Of a stretch of DNA of 64,000 bases, positions 26,010 to 35,619 are shown piece by piece (positions within the stretch are counted from its first letter, which is position 1; each line of letters starts with the position of its first letter). The translations under genes were made by a program, and so were the position numbers. The stretch is from Paenibacillus pinihumi DSM 23905 = JCM 16419 (lineage in GTDB: Bacteria > Bacillota > Bacilli > Paenibacillales > Paenibacillaceae): assembly GCF_000422505.1 (NCBI RefSeq), contig NZ_AULX01000006.1, forward strand, positions 310,001-374,000, in the 5' to 3' direction. The notes below the pieces were generated by a model, which was not told the origin of the DNA, searched no databases, and worked only from the letters and a program-made list of their open reading frames with translations.

Positions 26010-27335
26010 CTAACCTGTCGTGGCCTGCTTGAGCTTCTTCTGATTCAACAACTCATACGGGTCCTGACTGCGCTTGATCGCCCAGAGCTTCTCATTTGAA
26101 TAGGAGCGTCCTCCCTCATCCAAATCCCAAGTATGCGGGTTGCTGACGCTGACCCCCATTTCTTCATACCGCCGGATAATGCCGTTGATTTGCTCATCCG
26201 ACTTGTATGCAAGCAGCGGCAAGCCCGAAATCAGCAGCTCTCCCCCTTGAGAAGCGAACTCGATATGGTTCATCACCTCAGGATGCTCCTGCTTCATCAG
26301 CGCAAGCTGTTCCCCGGCACGGGCATTGTCAAAGCCAAGCTGCAAATAGGTCAGATCCGGATTTTGTTTGCGGGCCCATAGTGTCGTATGATTCCAGCTA
26401 AAATCCGATACTCCCACACCTTTATGATAGCGGTCTGCTGCGACTTTCAGCGCTACACTGCCCTGGTGAGCCGTAATTAGCGCCCGCAGTTGTTCCTCGG
26501 ATTGTTCATCCGCTTCCATCAGCACAACTGCCTGGTCCGGCTCCAGCTTGAGCGGCTCAAAACAGGCAGGGATCGGCCATTCGTGGACGGAAATCAGCCT
26601 CTTGTCAATGTCAGCCGCCTCCGCAGCTTCACGCCCGAAGCGGAAAGCATCCGCGAAGCTGTTAAAGGCAACCGCCCATTGCATCCACTCCATGCGGGGA
26701 GCGAGGTTAATCCCCACCTCGGCCAAAATTCCGATCGTGCCATAAGTATGCAAATATGGTCGCACCTCGCTGCCGTACAGCTCGATCGTGCGCGGGACCG
26801 GCTCAACCGTCTTGATTTTCAAATAGGTCACCAGGCCGTCCCAGATCGTCCCCCAGCGGATCGAGCCGATTCCGCCAAAGCCGCCGCACAGGAAGCCCCC
26901 GATGGTTGCCGATTGAAAGGTTGAAGGCATTGTGCGCAGCTCATAACCTGCGCGTCTGGCCGTTGACTCCATCTTGCCCAGGCGCGCCCCCGCCTGTACA
27001 CGCATTATTCCGTCGCTGGTCTCCAATATTTTGTTGTACTTGGACAAGTTCAGGACCAGGCCGCCGGTGACGGGCACACACTGCCCGTAATTCCCGGTGC
27101 CATTCCCCCTTACTGTGACCGGAACCTTCTCCCGCGCTGCAAAGGCCAGCAGCTCATCCAGCTCTTCCTCCGTCGTCGGACTGGCGATGCACTCGCCAAG
27201 ACTGCCCTGCAAATCCCGTACAAGAATCGGAGAAAAATGATGATAATCCATCGAGTATTTGATCCTCGAGGCCTCATCCCACAGCAGCCCCAGATGCGGC
27301 TGATTTTGCAACTTTGTCTTCCAGTTGTCACTCAT
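26010..27335 (-). CDS. FAD-binding oxidase (GlcD/VAO type)
   Basis: From ATG 27335 (GGGAGTG 8 nt upstream) the protein has 441 residues. It shows the PCMH/VAO FAD-binding fold: TVRGNGTGNYGQCVPVTGG and later TFQSATIGGFLCGGFGGIG. Such enzymes oxidise hydroxy acids, alcohols or amines and pass electrons to oxygen or a carrier. It lies between the binding protein and the S15-type hydrolase in the nitrogen-boxed operon. The substrate is unknown. Confidence 0.87.
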   Translation of the reverse strand: MSDNWKTKLQNQPHLGLLWDEASRIKYSMDYHHFSPILVRDLQGSLGECIASPTTEEELDELLAFAAREKVPVTVRGNGTGNYGQCVPVTGGLVLNLSKYNKILETSDGIMRVQAGARLGKMESTARRAGYELRTMPSTFQSATIGGFLCGGFGGIGSIRWGTIWDGLVTYLKIKTVEPVPRTIELYGSEVRPYLHTYGTIGILAEVGINLAPRMEWMQWAVAFNSFADAFRFGREAAEAADIDKRLISVHEWPIPACFEPLKLEPDQAVVLMEADEQSEEQLRALITAHQGSVALKVAADRYHKGVGVSDFSWNHTTLWARKQNPDLTYLQLGFDNARAGEQLALMKQEHPEVMNHIEFASQGGELLISGLPLLAYKSDEQINGIIRRYEEMGVSVSNPHTWDLDEGGRSYSNEKLWAIKRSQDPYELLNQKKLKQATTG

Positions 27336-27393
27336 GCCCACACACTCCCTCGCCATATTGGATAGAAACTGAACAACCTCGCGCTATTGTTTG

Positions 27394-28410
27394 TTACTTG
27401 GGCAAAAACTCTGTTGTGAACGCCCCGGTCACATCCGGCATCGTTTTCAGCATGCCGATCCCGACCATTTGCTTCGCCAGCTCCTCCCAGCGCTCCTTGG
27501 ACATATAACCCGGGCCGTGCGATGCGGCATCTCCTCCGAATACAAGCGGCATCATCGTTCCCGCAGCATAATCCAGATTTTCAAGCGGAAGATCGGGATT
27601 TTCCTTCTGAATCAGCTTGTTGATGTCGCTGTAATGGTTCTCGTAATATTTGAACCCCTTGACTGTCGCCTCCACGTACGCCTTTACAATATCCGGATGA
27701 TCCTTGAGGTACTGCTCGGTTGTGAACAGAATATTGGCATACGGGGAGTAGCCCGCATCCGCAATCAACAGGGAATCGACCTCAACATTCTGCTTCTTCA
27801 TCTCAAATGGCTCGCTTGTTATATAGCCTTGAATCGCGGCATTCTTATCCTCCAGGAAGGGGGCCATCGAACCGGTGTAAGCCATCTCCTGGGCTCCGTC
27901 CAGCTTGTACGCTTTCTTGAGATATTCCCAGTAAGCCGCGCCGCTTGCCACATACACCTTGCGGTTGTTCAGATCCTTGGGTGAATGAATGCCCGCGCCT
28001 TTATGAAACATCAGGATCTGCGGACTCTTCTGAAAGGACGTCGCTACCGCTACGAGCGGAATGCCGTTCTCCCTCGCAAGCAACAGCTCATCTGCCTGCG
28101 CCATCCCAAACTGTGCTTTGCCGGAGGCAACAATCTGGGTAGCGGATATTTGCGGCCCTCCCGGCTGAATGGTCATGTCCAGTCCGCCATCCTTGTAAAA
28201 GCCTTGGTCAAGTGCCGCATAGAGTCCGCCATGCTCAGCCTGTGCAAACCAGTTGGTTACCTGGGTGATTTTGGTGGTCTTGCCGGCAGCAGAATTGGAG
28301 CCGCCGTCTGGTGAAGCGGGGGTATTCACACTCTCCGTCTTGCTTCCGCAAGCGGCCAGCAGCGTCATGGCAGCCAGCAATGTCATCAGTAGATTTTTTT
28401 TGTTTATCAT
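27394..28410 (-). CDS. NMT1/ThiY-type substrate-binding lipoprotein
   Basis: From ATG 28410 (AAAGGTGG 8 nt upstream) the 338-residue protein has a lipoprotein signal (LLAAMTLLAACGS, lipidated cysteine C21) and a binding domain of the ThiY/SsuA group: VTNWFAQAEHGGLYAALDQG, FYKDGGLDMTIQPGGPQIS, GKAQFGMAQADELLLAR. ThiY-like members bind pyrimidine or thiamine precursors. No ATPase or permease gene accompanies it, so it must share transporter parts encoded elsewhere. It heads the operon running down to 22327. Confidence 0.88.
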   Translation of the reverse strand: MINKKNLLMTLLAAMTLLAACGSKTESVNTPASPDGGSNSAAGKTTKITQVTNWFAQAEHGGLYAALDQGFYKDGGLDMTIQPGGPQISATQIVASGKAQFGMAQADELLLARENGIPLVAVATSFQKSPQILMFHKGAGIHSPKDLNNRKVYVASGAAYWEYLKKAYKLDGAQEMAYTGSMAPFLEDKNAAIQGYITSEPFEMKKQNVEVDSLLIADAGYSPYANILFTTEQYLKDHPDIVKAYVEATVKGFKYYENHYSDINKLIQKENPDLPLENLDYAAGTMMPLVFGGDAASHGPGYMSKERWEELAKQMVGIGMLKTMPDVTGAFTTEFLPK

Positions 28411-28952
28411 GAGCAAAACCACCTTTATGTTATGTTTCATTACAAACAAACAAAAAAGCATGTTCAACCAGCCCAATACAATTGCAAAAATGAAGAATAT
28501 AAAACTTATTTCATTTTATCTAAATAATTCAAGTAAAAATAAACTATTCGATTGAAAAAATCAATATAAACATTCAATTCGTTCACCTAAGATAAACACA
28601 TTATATCGATTTGAAAGAATGGCGTCAATAACTAATGTTAATTTACATAACATTAAAACCTGTTTTTCACAAAGATAAGTAAAGAAAAACAACTAATTCT
28701 TATATATATATATAACATTAATATGACATTAAACGACTGCTACTATCATTGGTGCACTTTCAGGATCCGTAAGTATTGCTAGTATCGCCACAGCCATATA
28801 GACTGCCGGTAGTGACCCAACCTTGTGCATTAGCATTCTATTATAGATAAATCTATTATTTTCCATTGACAGGACCCCTGCCTGTTGCTGTGCCGACCCT
28901 GCTTGGCCTATAATTTAAGACAGAAATTCAATCAAGGCGGGGAGTTTATTTC
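28411..28952. other. AT-rich intergenic region with operon control sequences
   Basis: This 542-bp stretch between the divergent binding-protein and HD-GYP genes is very AT-rich. It holds a (TA)n run at about 28700-28712 and a GlnR/TnrA-type box (28636-28652). No coding frame is convincing. Confidence 0.5.
28636..28652. promoter_or_regulatory. GlnR/TnrA-type nitrogen box
   Basis: TGTTAATTTACATAACA is an exact match to the TGTNA-N7-TNACA pattern of GlnR and TnrA, which control nitrogen-source genes in Bacillota. It lies 226 bp above the binding-protein start of the amidohydrolase operon. It could also serve the divergent HD-GYP gene. Confidence 0.6.
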
Positions 28953-29936
28953 ATGAATGAAACATTGCGAGCCTTTTTAGCCTTGACAGATGCGGTCATC
29001 ATTACAGATGAGCGTCACCACATTGTCGATGTCAATGCAGCCTATGAACGGATTACCTGCTTTGAACGGAAGCAGATTCTCGGTGCCCGTGCCAGTATTG
29101 TAAAGACTCAATTCACAAGCTCCTCCACCTATAGCAGCATGCACGCAGCCTTAAACCGCAAGCAGGGCTGGTCCGGCGTATTCATTAATAAGAAAAGCAA
29201 CGGACAATTATGGCATTCCTCGATCTCCATTACTCCTTATCAGGCAGATGGAACATGGTATTACATCGGTGTATTCCGCGAGCTTGAGCATCTTCCGGAA
29301 GGCATCTATGTAGCCGAAGAGCGGCGCAGCAGCATTCAGGGTGTATTGCTCAAGGTACTGGCAATCTCCTGTGAAATCCGGGACCCGGCCATTGAAGAAC
29401 ATCTGACCAGGGTTCAGCAGTTGACCGCACAACTGATCCACGCCCATAATAACCGTCTCTCGCTCGGACTCGACCATGACTATATGCAGAGCATCGTCCA
29501 TTCCAGCATTATGCATGATATCGGCAAATCAGGGGTACCCGAGGGCATTCTGTATAAGCCCGGACCTCTGACGGTCTATGAACGGCAAATTGTCGAGATG
29601 CACCCCCTGATTGGCGTCGATATATTGGAGAAAATCAATTCAGAGCTGAATGACAGCTTCTTCAAGGATGAGATGTCCGTCGCGCGGAATATTATTTTGC
29701 ATCATCATGAAAAATGGGACGGAACCGGCTACCCGCATCAGCTCAAGGGAGAAGAAATTCCGCTTGAGGCACGGATTGTCAGTGTGGTAGATGTGTTCGA
29801 TGCCCTGACCTCGCGCAGGCCCTACAAAGAAATCTGGAATCAGGAGCAGGCGCTGGCTTACCTGGTAGAACAGAAGGGCAAAGCCTTTGATCCGGAAATG
29901 ATTACGTCCTTCCTCTCCATCATCCGGCAAGCTTAA
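28953..29936 (+). CDS. PAS - HD-GYP protein, probable c-di-GMP phosphodiesterase
   Basis: The 327-residue protein has an N-terminal PAS sensor (FLALTDAVIITDERHHIVDV, NAAYERIT, to about residue 110) and an HD-GYP domain: MHDIGKSGVPEGIL, LHHHEKWDGTGYPHQLKGEE and VVDVFDALTSRRPYKE. The HD, HH and GYP signatures are complete, so hydrolysis of cyclic di-GMP is likely. It has no membrane segment. GGGGAG precedes the ATG, and a strong terminator follows at 29948-29991. Confidence 0.9.
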   Translation: MNETLRAFLALTDAVIITDERHHIVDVNAAYERITCFERKQILGARASIVKTQFTSSSTYSSMHAALNRKQGWSGVFINKKSNGQLWHSSISITPYQADGTWYYIGVFRELEHLPEGIYVAEERRSSIQGVLLKVLAISCEIRDPAIEEHLTRVQQLTAQLIHAHNNRLSLGLDHDYMQSIVHSSIMHDIGKSGVPEGILYKPGPLTVYERQIVEMHPLIGVDILEKINSELNDSFFKDEMSVARNIILHHHEKWDGTGYPHQLKGEEIPLEARIVSVVDVFDALTSRRPYKEIWNQEQALAYLVEQKGKAFDPEMITSFLSIIRQA

Positions 29937-29947
29937 CCGCATAAACG

Positions 29948-29991
29948 AAAAGCCGGCAGGCGTGAATTTGGTTCACGCCTGCCGGCTTTTT
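29948..29991. terminator. Bidirectional terminator
   Basis: AAAAGCCGGCAGGCGTGAA pairs with TTCACGCCTGCCGGCTTTTT over nearly 20 bp, with T-runs on both strands. It separates the convergent HD-GYP and chemoreceptor genes. Confidence 0.92.
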
Positions 29992-30030
29992 ACGGCTTAA
30001 TTATGACTATACATTCGAATACCCGTTCAC

Positions 30031-31752
30031 TTAGAGTCTGAACTGCTTCGCCAGCTGCTCCAGCTCTGCGGACATTTCCTCCAGCCGGTCCGATGATGTC
30101 TTCATCTGCTTGACTGCATCAAGCTGTTCCACAGCAGCCGCGGCAATGCCGCTAAAATGATCAGATGTGCGCCGGGACAGACTTTCCATTTCCGAAGCCG
30201 AAGCGACTACCTGCTCGGTACCTGCGGATATTTCCTCGGATACGGCCGATATGTCCTGAATTTCTCCGGCTACCTTCTCCACCTCGGACAAAATGTCTCC
30301 AAACGCCCCGCCAGCCATACGTACAGCCGACAAGCCATCTTCTATCTGTGCTGTCTCCTCGCGCACGCCGCTGACTGCCCGGGCTGTATCTTCATTCATG
30401 GCGAGCATCAGTTCACTGATGCGGTTCGCGGATACTTCAGATTGCACAGCCAGCTTGCGCACCTGATCCGCCACGACCGTAAAGCCCTGACCATGCTCAC
30501 CCGCCCTTGCTGCTTCAATCGAAGCGTTCAGCGCAAGCAGATTGGTCTGTGCTGACAGATCCCGGATCTCGCCGACAATCTCGCTCACCTCGCGAGTCCG
30601 CTCAGCTAATTGCTCCATGTCGCCAGAGGCCGCCTGTGCGGATCGTCCAATCGCCTCCATCTTCCCGACAGCCTCCCGGATCAGTCCATTACCCGTACGG
30701 GAGACCTCGGCTGCTCCCTCAGAAGCGCGGGCAACATACGAGAGTGTATCGGCGATCCGCTCCATTCCGCTGCCGACCTCCCCGATTGCGCGCGCTGTCT
30801 CGCTGCTGTATTTCGCCTGGGCTTCAGCATTGACTGCCGCTTCCTTCAAATGGCCGCTAATCCGCTCACTGGAAGCATTGGTCATCTCCGCGCTGTGAGC
30901 CAGCTCCAGCACAGACTGCCGCAGCTTGCCTGAGCCGCCGCGCATCGCCTCAATCATGGTCCGCAGCACCTGCACCATGGAACGGAACGCTTCCGTGAGG
31001 CGGCTGATTTCATCTCTGCCTTTCACCTCAATCGCGGCGGTTAAATCTCCCTGCCCGATTGTATTCATATTGCGGGTAAGTCTGAGTATGGGGGAAACGA
31101 TCATTTTGGAGAAGAAATAAATCATAATCACCGCCCCTAACAATATCCCCCCGGCTATCATCAGCATATTGCGCCGATTTGTCTGGAGCAGTTCGTAGAT
31201 GTTCGAGGCGTCAAAATCAGCGCCCAGCACACCAACAAATTCGCCGTTTGGACCTGCGATCGGGACATAGGCGGTAATCGTCGCGCCATACACCTCATCC
31301 TTGGTCAATTCCCCGACCCGGGCCTTGCGTTCAGCGAACGCTTCAATCATGTACGGATTGTCTATCATCTCAATCTCGCCCAGCTCCGAGCTGCCATCCT
31401 CGGGAGCATCCAGCGGCTGGCCGTCCACGATATAATAATATTCCTTCTTGCTGCCGTTATCCCTTGCTGCCATTGTGTACAGATACTTCAGATTATTGGC
31501 CTCTCTCAGCTCATTGAATTTGAGGCGCAGCTCGGTATAGTAGGGTGTCTCACCGGTCTCGGGCGTTATCTCCTGGTATTGCCGAATATCAATCTGCCTG
31601 GCGGCATACTGGGCGATACTGTGGGCTTGCTCCCCAATAGACTGGGTAATGAGCCGCACAGATGATGAATAGATGCTGTAACCCAGCAAGCTGCCGGAAA
31701 CAATGATTAGAACTGAAAAAACAAGCATAATGCGTAAATGTAAGCTTTTCAA
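30031..31752 (-). CDS. Methyl-accepting chemotaxis protein with Cache sensor
   Basis: The 573-residue chemoreceptor has an N-terminal membrane helix ([20 protein letters not shown]), an extracellular Cache-type domain ([38 protein letters not shown]), a second helix ([18 protein letters not shown]), a HAMP domain ([19 protein letters not shown]) and a cytoplasmic signalling hairpin whose tip reads [20 protein letters not shown]. The start appears to be TTG at 31752. The ligand is unknown. It is downstream of and on the same strand as the sulfur gene at 32097 but separated by a terminator. Confidence 0.93.
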   Translation of the reverse strand: MKSLHLRIMLVFSVLIIVSGSLLGYSIYSSSVRLITQSIGEQAHSIAQYAARQIDIRQYQEITPETGETPYYTELRLKFNELREANNLKYLYTMAARDNGSKKEYYYIVDGQPLDAPEDGSSELGEIEMIDNPYMIEAFAERKARVGELTKDEVYGATITAYVPIAGPNGEFVGVLGADFDASNIYELLQTNRRNMLMIAGGILLGAVIMIYFFSKMIVSPILRLTRNMNTIGQGDLTAAIEVKGRDEISRLTEAFRSMVQVLRTMIEAMRGGSGKLRQSVLELAHSAEMTNASSERISGHLKEAAVNAEAQAKYSSETARAIGEVGSGMERIADTLSYVARASEGAAEVSRTGNGLIREAVGKMEAIGRSAQAASGDMEQLAERTREVSEIVGEIRDLSAQTNLLALNASIEAARAGEHGQGFTVVADQVRKLAVQSEVSANRISELMLAMNEDTARAVSGVREETAQIEDGLSAVRMAGGAFGDILSEVEKVAGEIQDISAVSEEISAGTEQVVASASEMESLSRRTSDHFSGIAAAAVEQLDAVKQMKTSSDRLEEMSAELEQLAKQFRL

Positions 31753-32096
31753 TAAATTCGACCCCGCTTATTTTTATATATGTATGCCTTTTCATGATTC
31801 ATACTGCTGCTGAATCCGGTCTATTACCGCCTCATGGCAGCATGCTCATCCGGCGAATGGCCGGTCAAAAATTTAAACAAGTACAAGGAGATGTTACTGG
31901 GGGAAAACCTCAACTTTACTTATTATATCAAGTCATGAAAGAGAATGGGGCCAACCTGTTGTTAAATCACAAAAAAAACCGTTCCTTTAGTAAAATGGAA
32001 GAGCATCCAACCATTTAAAAAGGGACGGTTTCTTTGTACATTCAATATAACAGTTTCATTTATATACCACATCGGTAACTGTATTTTTGACGCAGC
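31753..32096. other. Intergenic region
   Basis: These 344 bp hold the terminator of the gene above (31973-32036) and presumably the chemoreceptor promoter. A 74-codon frame at 31794-32018 runs into the terminator stem and has no family resemblance; it is not called. Confidence 0.4.
31973..32036 (-). terminator. Terminator of the monooxygenase fusion gene
   Basis: AAACCGTTCC near 31977 pairs with GGGACGGTTT near 32031, with inner pairing AAATGG/CCATTT. The minus-strand transcript then has a run of eight T, a strong terminator 60 bp below the stop at 32097. Confidence 0.85.
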
Positions 32097-34313
32097 CTAT
32101 CCCGGCGGGACCGGATTATGGTAAACTCCGTTCAGAATAAAGCCGCCCACATGGTGCAGCTTCAATCTGGCCGGATCATGCAGGGTATGAATTCTTACAT
32201 TCCTCCAGTGGCGGTCAAAGTTATACTTGCGGTCCATGGAAGAGGTTCCTGCCACTTCAAACAGGGCATTTGTAATTTCGACAGAAATTTCAGCAGCCAA
32301 ATATTTGGCTGAATCCACCAGCAGCGCAGCCTGTCCGGCGCTCTCTTCTGTCAGTCCGCGCTCAGCGTTGTCGATGGCAGCTGCAGCCTTATCCAGCAAT
32401 GCCTCAGCAGCCTGCAGCCGGATGCCCAGCTCTCCGAAACGCCTGATGAGCTCCGGATCATCCGACGCTTTGGCAACCTGGCTGAATGGGGAGGGACGCG
32501 TCTTTTCCCTGACAAACCAGGCGGCATCGTCAAGGGCAGCCCGGGCAATGCCGATATCCACCGCAGCATGCATAATCTGGCCGAAGGCACCGAATACCTG
32601 CGGAACTTCGAAGATTCGCCAATGCTCTACAATCTGCTCCGGGCTTACCTGCACCCCGCTGAATAATGCGCTGCCGCTTGCTGTAGTCCGCTGGCCAATG
32701 CCATTCCAATCATCGATAATATCAACACCCTCTGCTCCGCGGGGGACAAACACTGTGACACGCTTTCCCTCCTCATCCAGTGCAGTGACCGGAAGCCAGT
32801 GGGAATACAGTGCGCCTGTAGTATAAAATTTGGTTCCTGAAAGCCGATACTGCCCTTCCCCCTCCTTCGTCAGGCGGGTATTCATTTCCTTCATGCTTTT
32901 TATTCCCCGCTCTGCGAGCGCATTGCCCAACTGGGCTCCTTCCAGCACTTCTTTGAAAAAATATTCCTTTTGCTGTTCGGTACCGGCCAGCTCCAGGCTT
33001 TTCACAAAAAAATGATGGTTCTGGGGGATTTGTCCAATGGAGCCGTCGGCGGCAGAAATGATTTTAAATACCTCCACCAGCGTCGCTACAGCAATTCCGG
33101 GCCCGCCGTATGCCTTTGGCACCATCAGTCCCAGCAGGCCGCTTTCCCCAAGCAGCCGGAGCTCCTCCCAAGGCAGCCTGCGGCCGAGATCACGTTCGGA
33201 AGCCCCGGCCTTAATGCGGGCTGCATAGGCATGTGCTGCGGCAACCGCCTCTGCATCATCGGCAATGACCCGGCCAGGCCTGCGGCGGACAAAGTAGTCC
33301 GGAGGAACCTCCTCCAATGCAAACCGGGGCAAGCCTTCTGCCTGCGGCATACCGATCTCACCCCGGTCAAGAAGGGCTTGAGCCGCATCGGCAATCTCCT
33401 GCTGTACGGCTTGAGCGACTTCTACAGCCTCCGCCAGCACTCTTTCCTGAATCAGACTCTTCCGCAAATGCTCCAGATCCCCAAGGGCAGCAGGCTCAAG
33501 CAGCGGCTCCAACTCCTTGTGCAGTTGAGGTGAATAAGCCAGCTCCAGCGCCTGCTCAGGAATGCCAAGCTGCTGTGCCAGCAGACGGCTGGCATCAGCC
33601 GGGTGATAAGCTGCCCATCTCGCCGCCTGCCTGAGATGGGCCAGCACCTTGCCCGCCCAATGCAGCTGCTCTTCCTGCTCCAGCCCGGATACGGACAGCA
33701 CCAGTTGCTCCGGCTGCACAGCGCTGCTAATCAGCGGGCGCAAGCCCAACAGCGGCTGGAGGAGCGCCGCCTGTATGCCATTTGCCAGGACGGCATCAAC
33801 CTCTTCCGCTGCAAGCGCCTGGACGAGCCCCAGGACTTCCCTGCCGGGTGAAGAAATCCCCTCCGCGATGTCCAGAACCGTCCAACGCATCTCTGCATGG
33901 TGCCAGCCCTCCGCCTCGGCAATTGCCCGGCTGTCAACACCTGTCAGAGCCGCTTCAGCTCCATCTGCCGGAACGCCGATTCGCGCACCTGCCAAATCCG
34001 CCACCTTGCGGTATGACGATTCTTCCTTTACCAGCAGCACGGGGTGCCGCCTTACAACCCATGTTCCCAGCAGCCTGTTATACGATGTATCCGACAGAAG
34101 CTTCAACCATTCCGTTACTGTTGAGCATTGCAGCGTAAAGCTCCCTCCGGAAGGCAGCGTAAGCCTCAGCTGTCTTCCGGCGGCAAGCAGTTCTAACTTC
34201 ACACCGCCCCTTCTGCAATCCAGCCGCAGCTCGCCAAGCTGCCAGGCCAGAGCAAGCGCAGAAGGTAAGACGGAGCTTACGGCCGTGACATCTGATTTCA
34301 TGATAACGGTCAT
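32097..34313 (-). CDS. Fusion: DszB/SsuA-like binding-protein domain + DszC/SfnB-like FMN monooxygenase
   Basis: The 738-residue protein has two parts. Residues about 1-320 resemble a periplasmic-binding-type domain without signal peptide; RLLGTWVVRRHPVLLVKEES and KVADLAGARIGVPADG align by eye with the desulfinase DszB and with SsuA-like proteins. The DszB nucleophile (recalled as C27) is replaced by V15 here (AVSSVLPSALAL), so desulfinase activity is doubtful. Residues about 351-738 are an acyl-CoA-dehydrogenase-fold oxygenase (GLLGLMVPKAYGGPGIAV, SGTKFYTTGALYSHW, GIGQRTTASGSALFSGVQV, VAGTSSMDRKYNFDRHWRN), close to DszC/SfnB sulfur-compound monooxygenases. It starts 27 bp after the aldo/keto reductase stop; a DszA-like gene lies further upstream. 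Confidence 0.85.
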   Translation of the reverse strand: MTVIMKSDVTAVSSVLPSALALAWQLGELRLDCRRGGVKLELLAAGRQLRLTLPSGGSFTLQCSTVTEWLKLLSDTSYNRLLGTWVVRRHPVLLVKEESSYRKVADLAGARIGVPADGAEAALTGVDSRAIAEAEGWHHAEMRWTVLDIAEGISSPGREVLGLVQALAAEEVDAVLANGIQAALLQPLLGLRPLISSAVQPEQLVLSVSGLEQEEQLHWAGKVLAHLRQAARWAAYHPADASRLLAQQLGIPEQALELAYSPQLHKELEPLLEPAALGDLEHLRKSLIQERVLAEAVEVAQAVQQEIADAAQALLDRGEIGMPQAEGLPRFALEEVPPDYFVRRRPGRVIADDAEAVAAAHAYAARIKAGASERDLGRRLPWEELRLLGESGLLGLMVPKAYGGPGIAVATLVEVFKIISAADGSIGQIPQNHHFFVKSLELAGTEQQKEYFFKEVLEGAQLGNALAERGIKSMKEMNTRLTKEGEGQYRLSGTKFYTTGALYSHWLPVTALDEEGKRVTVFVPRGAEGVDIIDDWNGIGQRTTASGSALFSGVQVSPEQIVEHWRIFEVPQVFGAFGQIMHAAVDIGIARAALDDAAWFVREKTRPSPFSQVAKASDDPELIRRFGELGIRLQAAEALLDKAAAAIDNAERGLTEESAGQAALLVDSAKYLAAEISVEITNALFEVAGTSSMDRKYNFDRHWRNVRIHTLHDPARLKLHHVGGFILNGVYHNPVPPG

Positions 34314-34340
34314 ATCATGCCTCGCTTCCTGATGTTAGGG

Positions 34341-35309
34341 TCATCCTTCCTCACTGCGGTCAGTTGCCAGTGGCGGCGCTGCCGACAAGGAAGAAATCTC
34401 GCTGCGGGCTGCAGGGGTTAGCCTGATATCCAGTGCCGCAATTGACGGCTCCAACTGCTCCACGCTCCGCGCCCCTATAATTGGCGCTGTGATTGCCGGA
34501 TGATGCAGTACCCAAGCGACCGCCAAGGCAGCAGGGTGCGCGCCATACTGACTGGCATATGCATTGAACCGGTCGGCAGCCGTATAATAATCCGCCTCTC
34601 CATAACGTCTGGCATAGTTCGCCTGGTCCACCAGCCGCCCGGCTTCCGGCTGCTTGCCTTGTCCGTATTTGCCCGTCAGGAGACCGCCGCCGAGAGGGCT
34701 GTAACTGATCACACCCAACTGCTCTGAAGCAGCCAGCGGCAGCAGCTCAACCTCCGCCTGCCTTTTCACCAGATTGTACATCGGCTGAATCAGTTCAAAG
34801 CGGGCAAGCGCCTCCCGCTCCGCAATACCCAAAGCCTTGGCAATCTGCCAAGCTGACCAGTTGCTGACTGCCGGATACAAAATTTTTCCTTCCTGCTGCA
34901 AATCGTCCAATGCCCGTACCGTCTCCTCAATCGCCGTCAACGAATCGAAATGATGAATGAAATAAAACTCAATTCGGTCTGTTCCCAGCCGCTTCAGGCT
35001 TCGCTCCACCGATAGCCGCAAATGGCGGCGGGAAGCTCCGCGGGCATTAATATCAGTGCCGGAAGGAAAGCCGGCCTTCGTGGTCAGCACCAGTTCATCC
35101 CTGCTGCCCCGGATAAATTCCCCGAGCCATTCTTCTGCCAATCCCCCGTTATACACATCTGCGGTATCAAAAAAATTAATGCCAGCCTCCCTGCTTCTCT
35201 GAAACAACGCCCTGGAATGCTCCTTATCCGCATTTCCCCCGAATGACATCGTGCCAAAACAAAGTGGTGAAACTTGAATGCCCGTTTTCCCAACTGTCCT
35301 ATAGTCCAT
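34341..35309 (-). CDS. Aldo/keto reductase
   Basis: From ATG 35309 the protein has 322 residues with the AKR barrel pattern: DYRTVGKTGIQVSPLCFGTM, catalytic D and Y (FFDTADVYNGGLAEEWLG), K (LTTKAGF) and H (YFIHHFDS), and the cofactor end (APIIGARSVEQLEPSI). It reduces carbonyls with NADPH. It is the first gene of a two-gene unit with the monooxygenase fusion and lies behind the shared sulfur promoter element (35392-35430). A role in handling an aldehyde or ketone released by desulfurisation is inferred. The longer frame to 35381 lacks a ribosome site. Confidence 0.88.
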   Translation of the reverse strand: MDYRTVGKTGIQVSPLCFGTMSFGGNADKEHSRALFQRSREAGINFFDTADVYNGGLAEEWLGEFIRGSRDELVLTTKAGFPSGTDINARGASRRHLRLSVERSLKRLGTDRIEFYFIHHFDSLTAIEETVRALDDLQQEGKILYPAVSNWSAWQIAKALGIAEREALARFELIQPMYNLVKRQAEVELLPLAASEQLGVISYSPLGGGLLTGKYGQGKQPEAGRLVDQANYARRYGEADYYTAADRFNAYASQYGAHPAALAVAWVLHHPAITAPIIGARSVEQLEPSIAALDIRLTPAARSEISSLSAAPPLATDRSEEG

Positions 35310-35391
35310 GCCTGCATACACCGCCCGATTGAAAAAGTAATTAAAAGTAATTGCAGCCGTAACCGTGAAACGCCTAAGCAACTTTAAACTG

Positions 35392-35430
35392 ATGGTATTA
35401 CAACAATTCCCATAAGTAAAGTAAGTTTAA
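35392..35430 (-). promoter_or_regulatory. Shared 39-bp sulfur-locus promoter element, copy B
   Basis: About 33 of 39 positions match copy A above metY (20995-21033), including TTTACTTAT.GGAATT and TTGTAAT on the minus strand. It lies 83 bp above the aldo/keto reductase start. Shared control of metY and this unit is inferred. Confidence 0.55.
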
Positions 35431-35619
35431 GTGTTTTAACTCCCCTGTCACCGGATTTAGATATGAAATCCGCTCTAATTGATTTGCATTTCAGCCCCGT
35501 AAATTCGGGTATATAGTAGTAGAAAAATAATCGCTCCCATTACAAAGAGACAAAAATGATCCCTGTATTTTGTCTAAATCCGCAGCAGCCAACAATGATC
35601 ATTTCCCGTTTATACGCTG

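Noticed and set aside
31794-32018. 74-codon plus-strand frame
   Set aside because: It ends inside a terminator stem and has no recognised features.
32097-34313. Calling the fusion a functional DszB desulfinase
   Set aside because: The expected nucleophilic cysteine is a valine; only fold similarity is supported.
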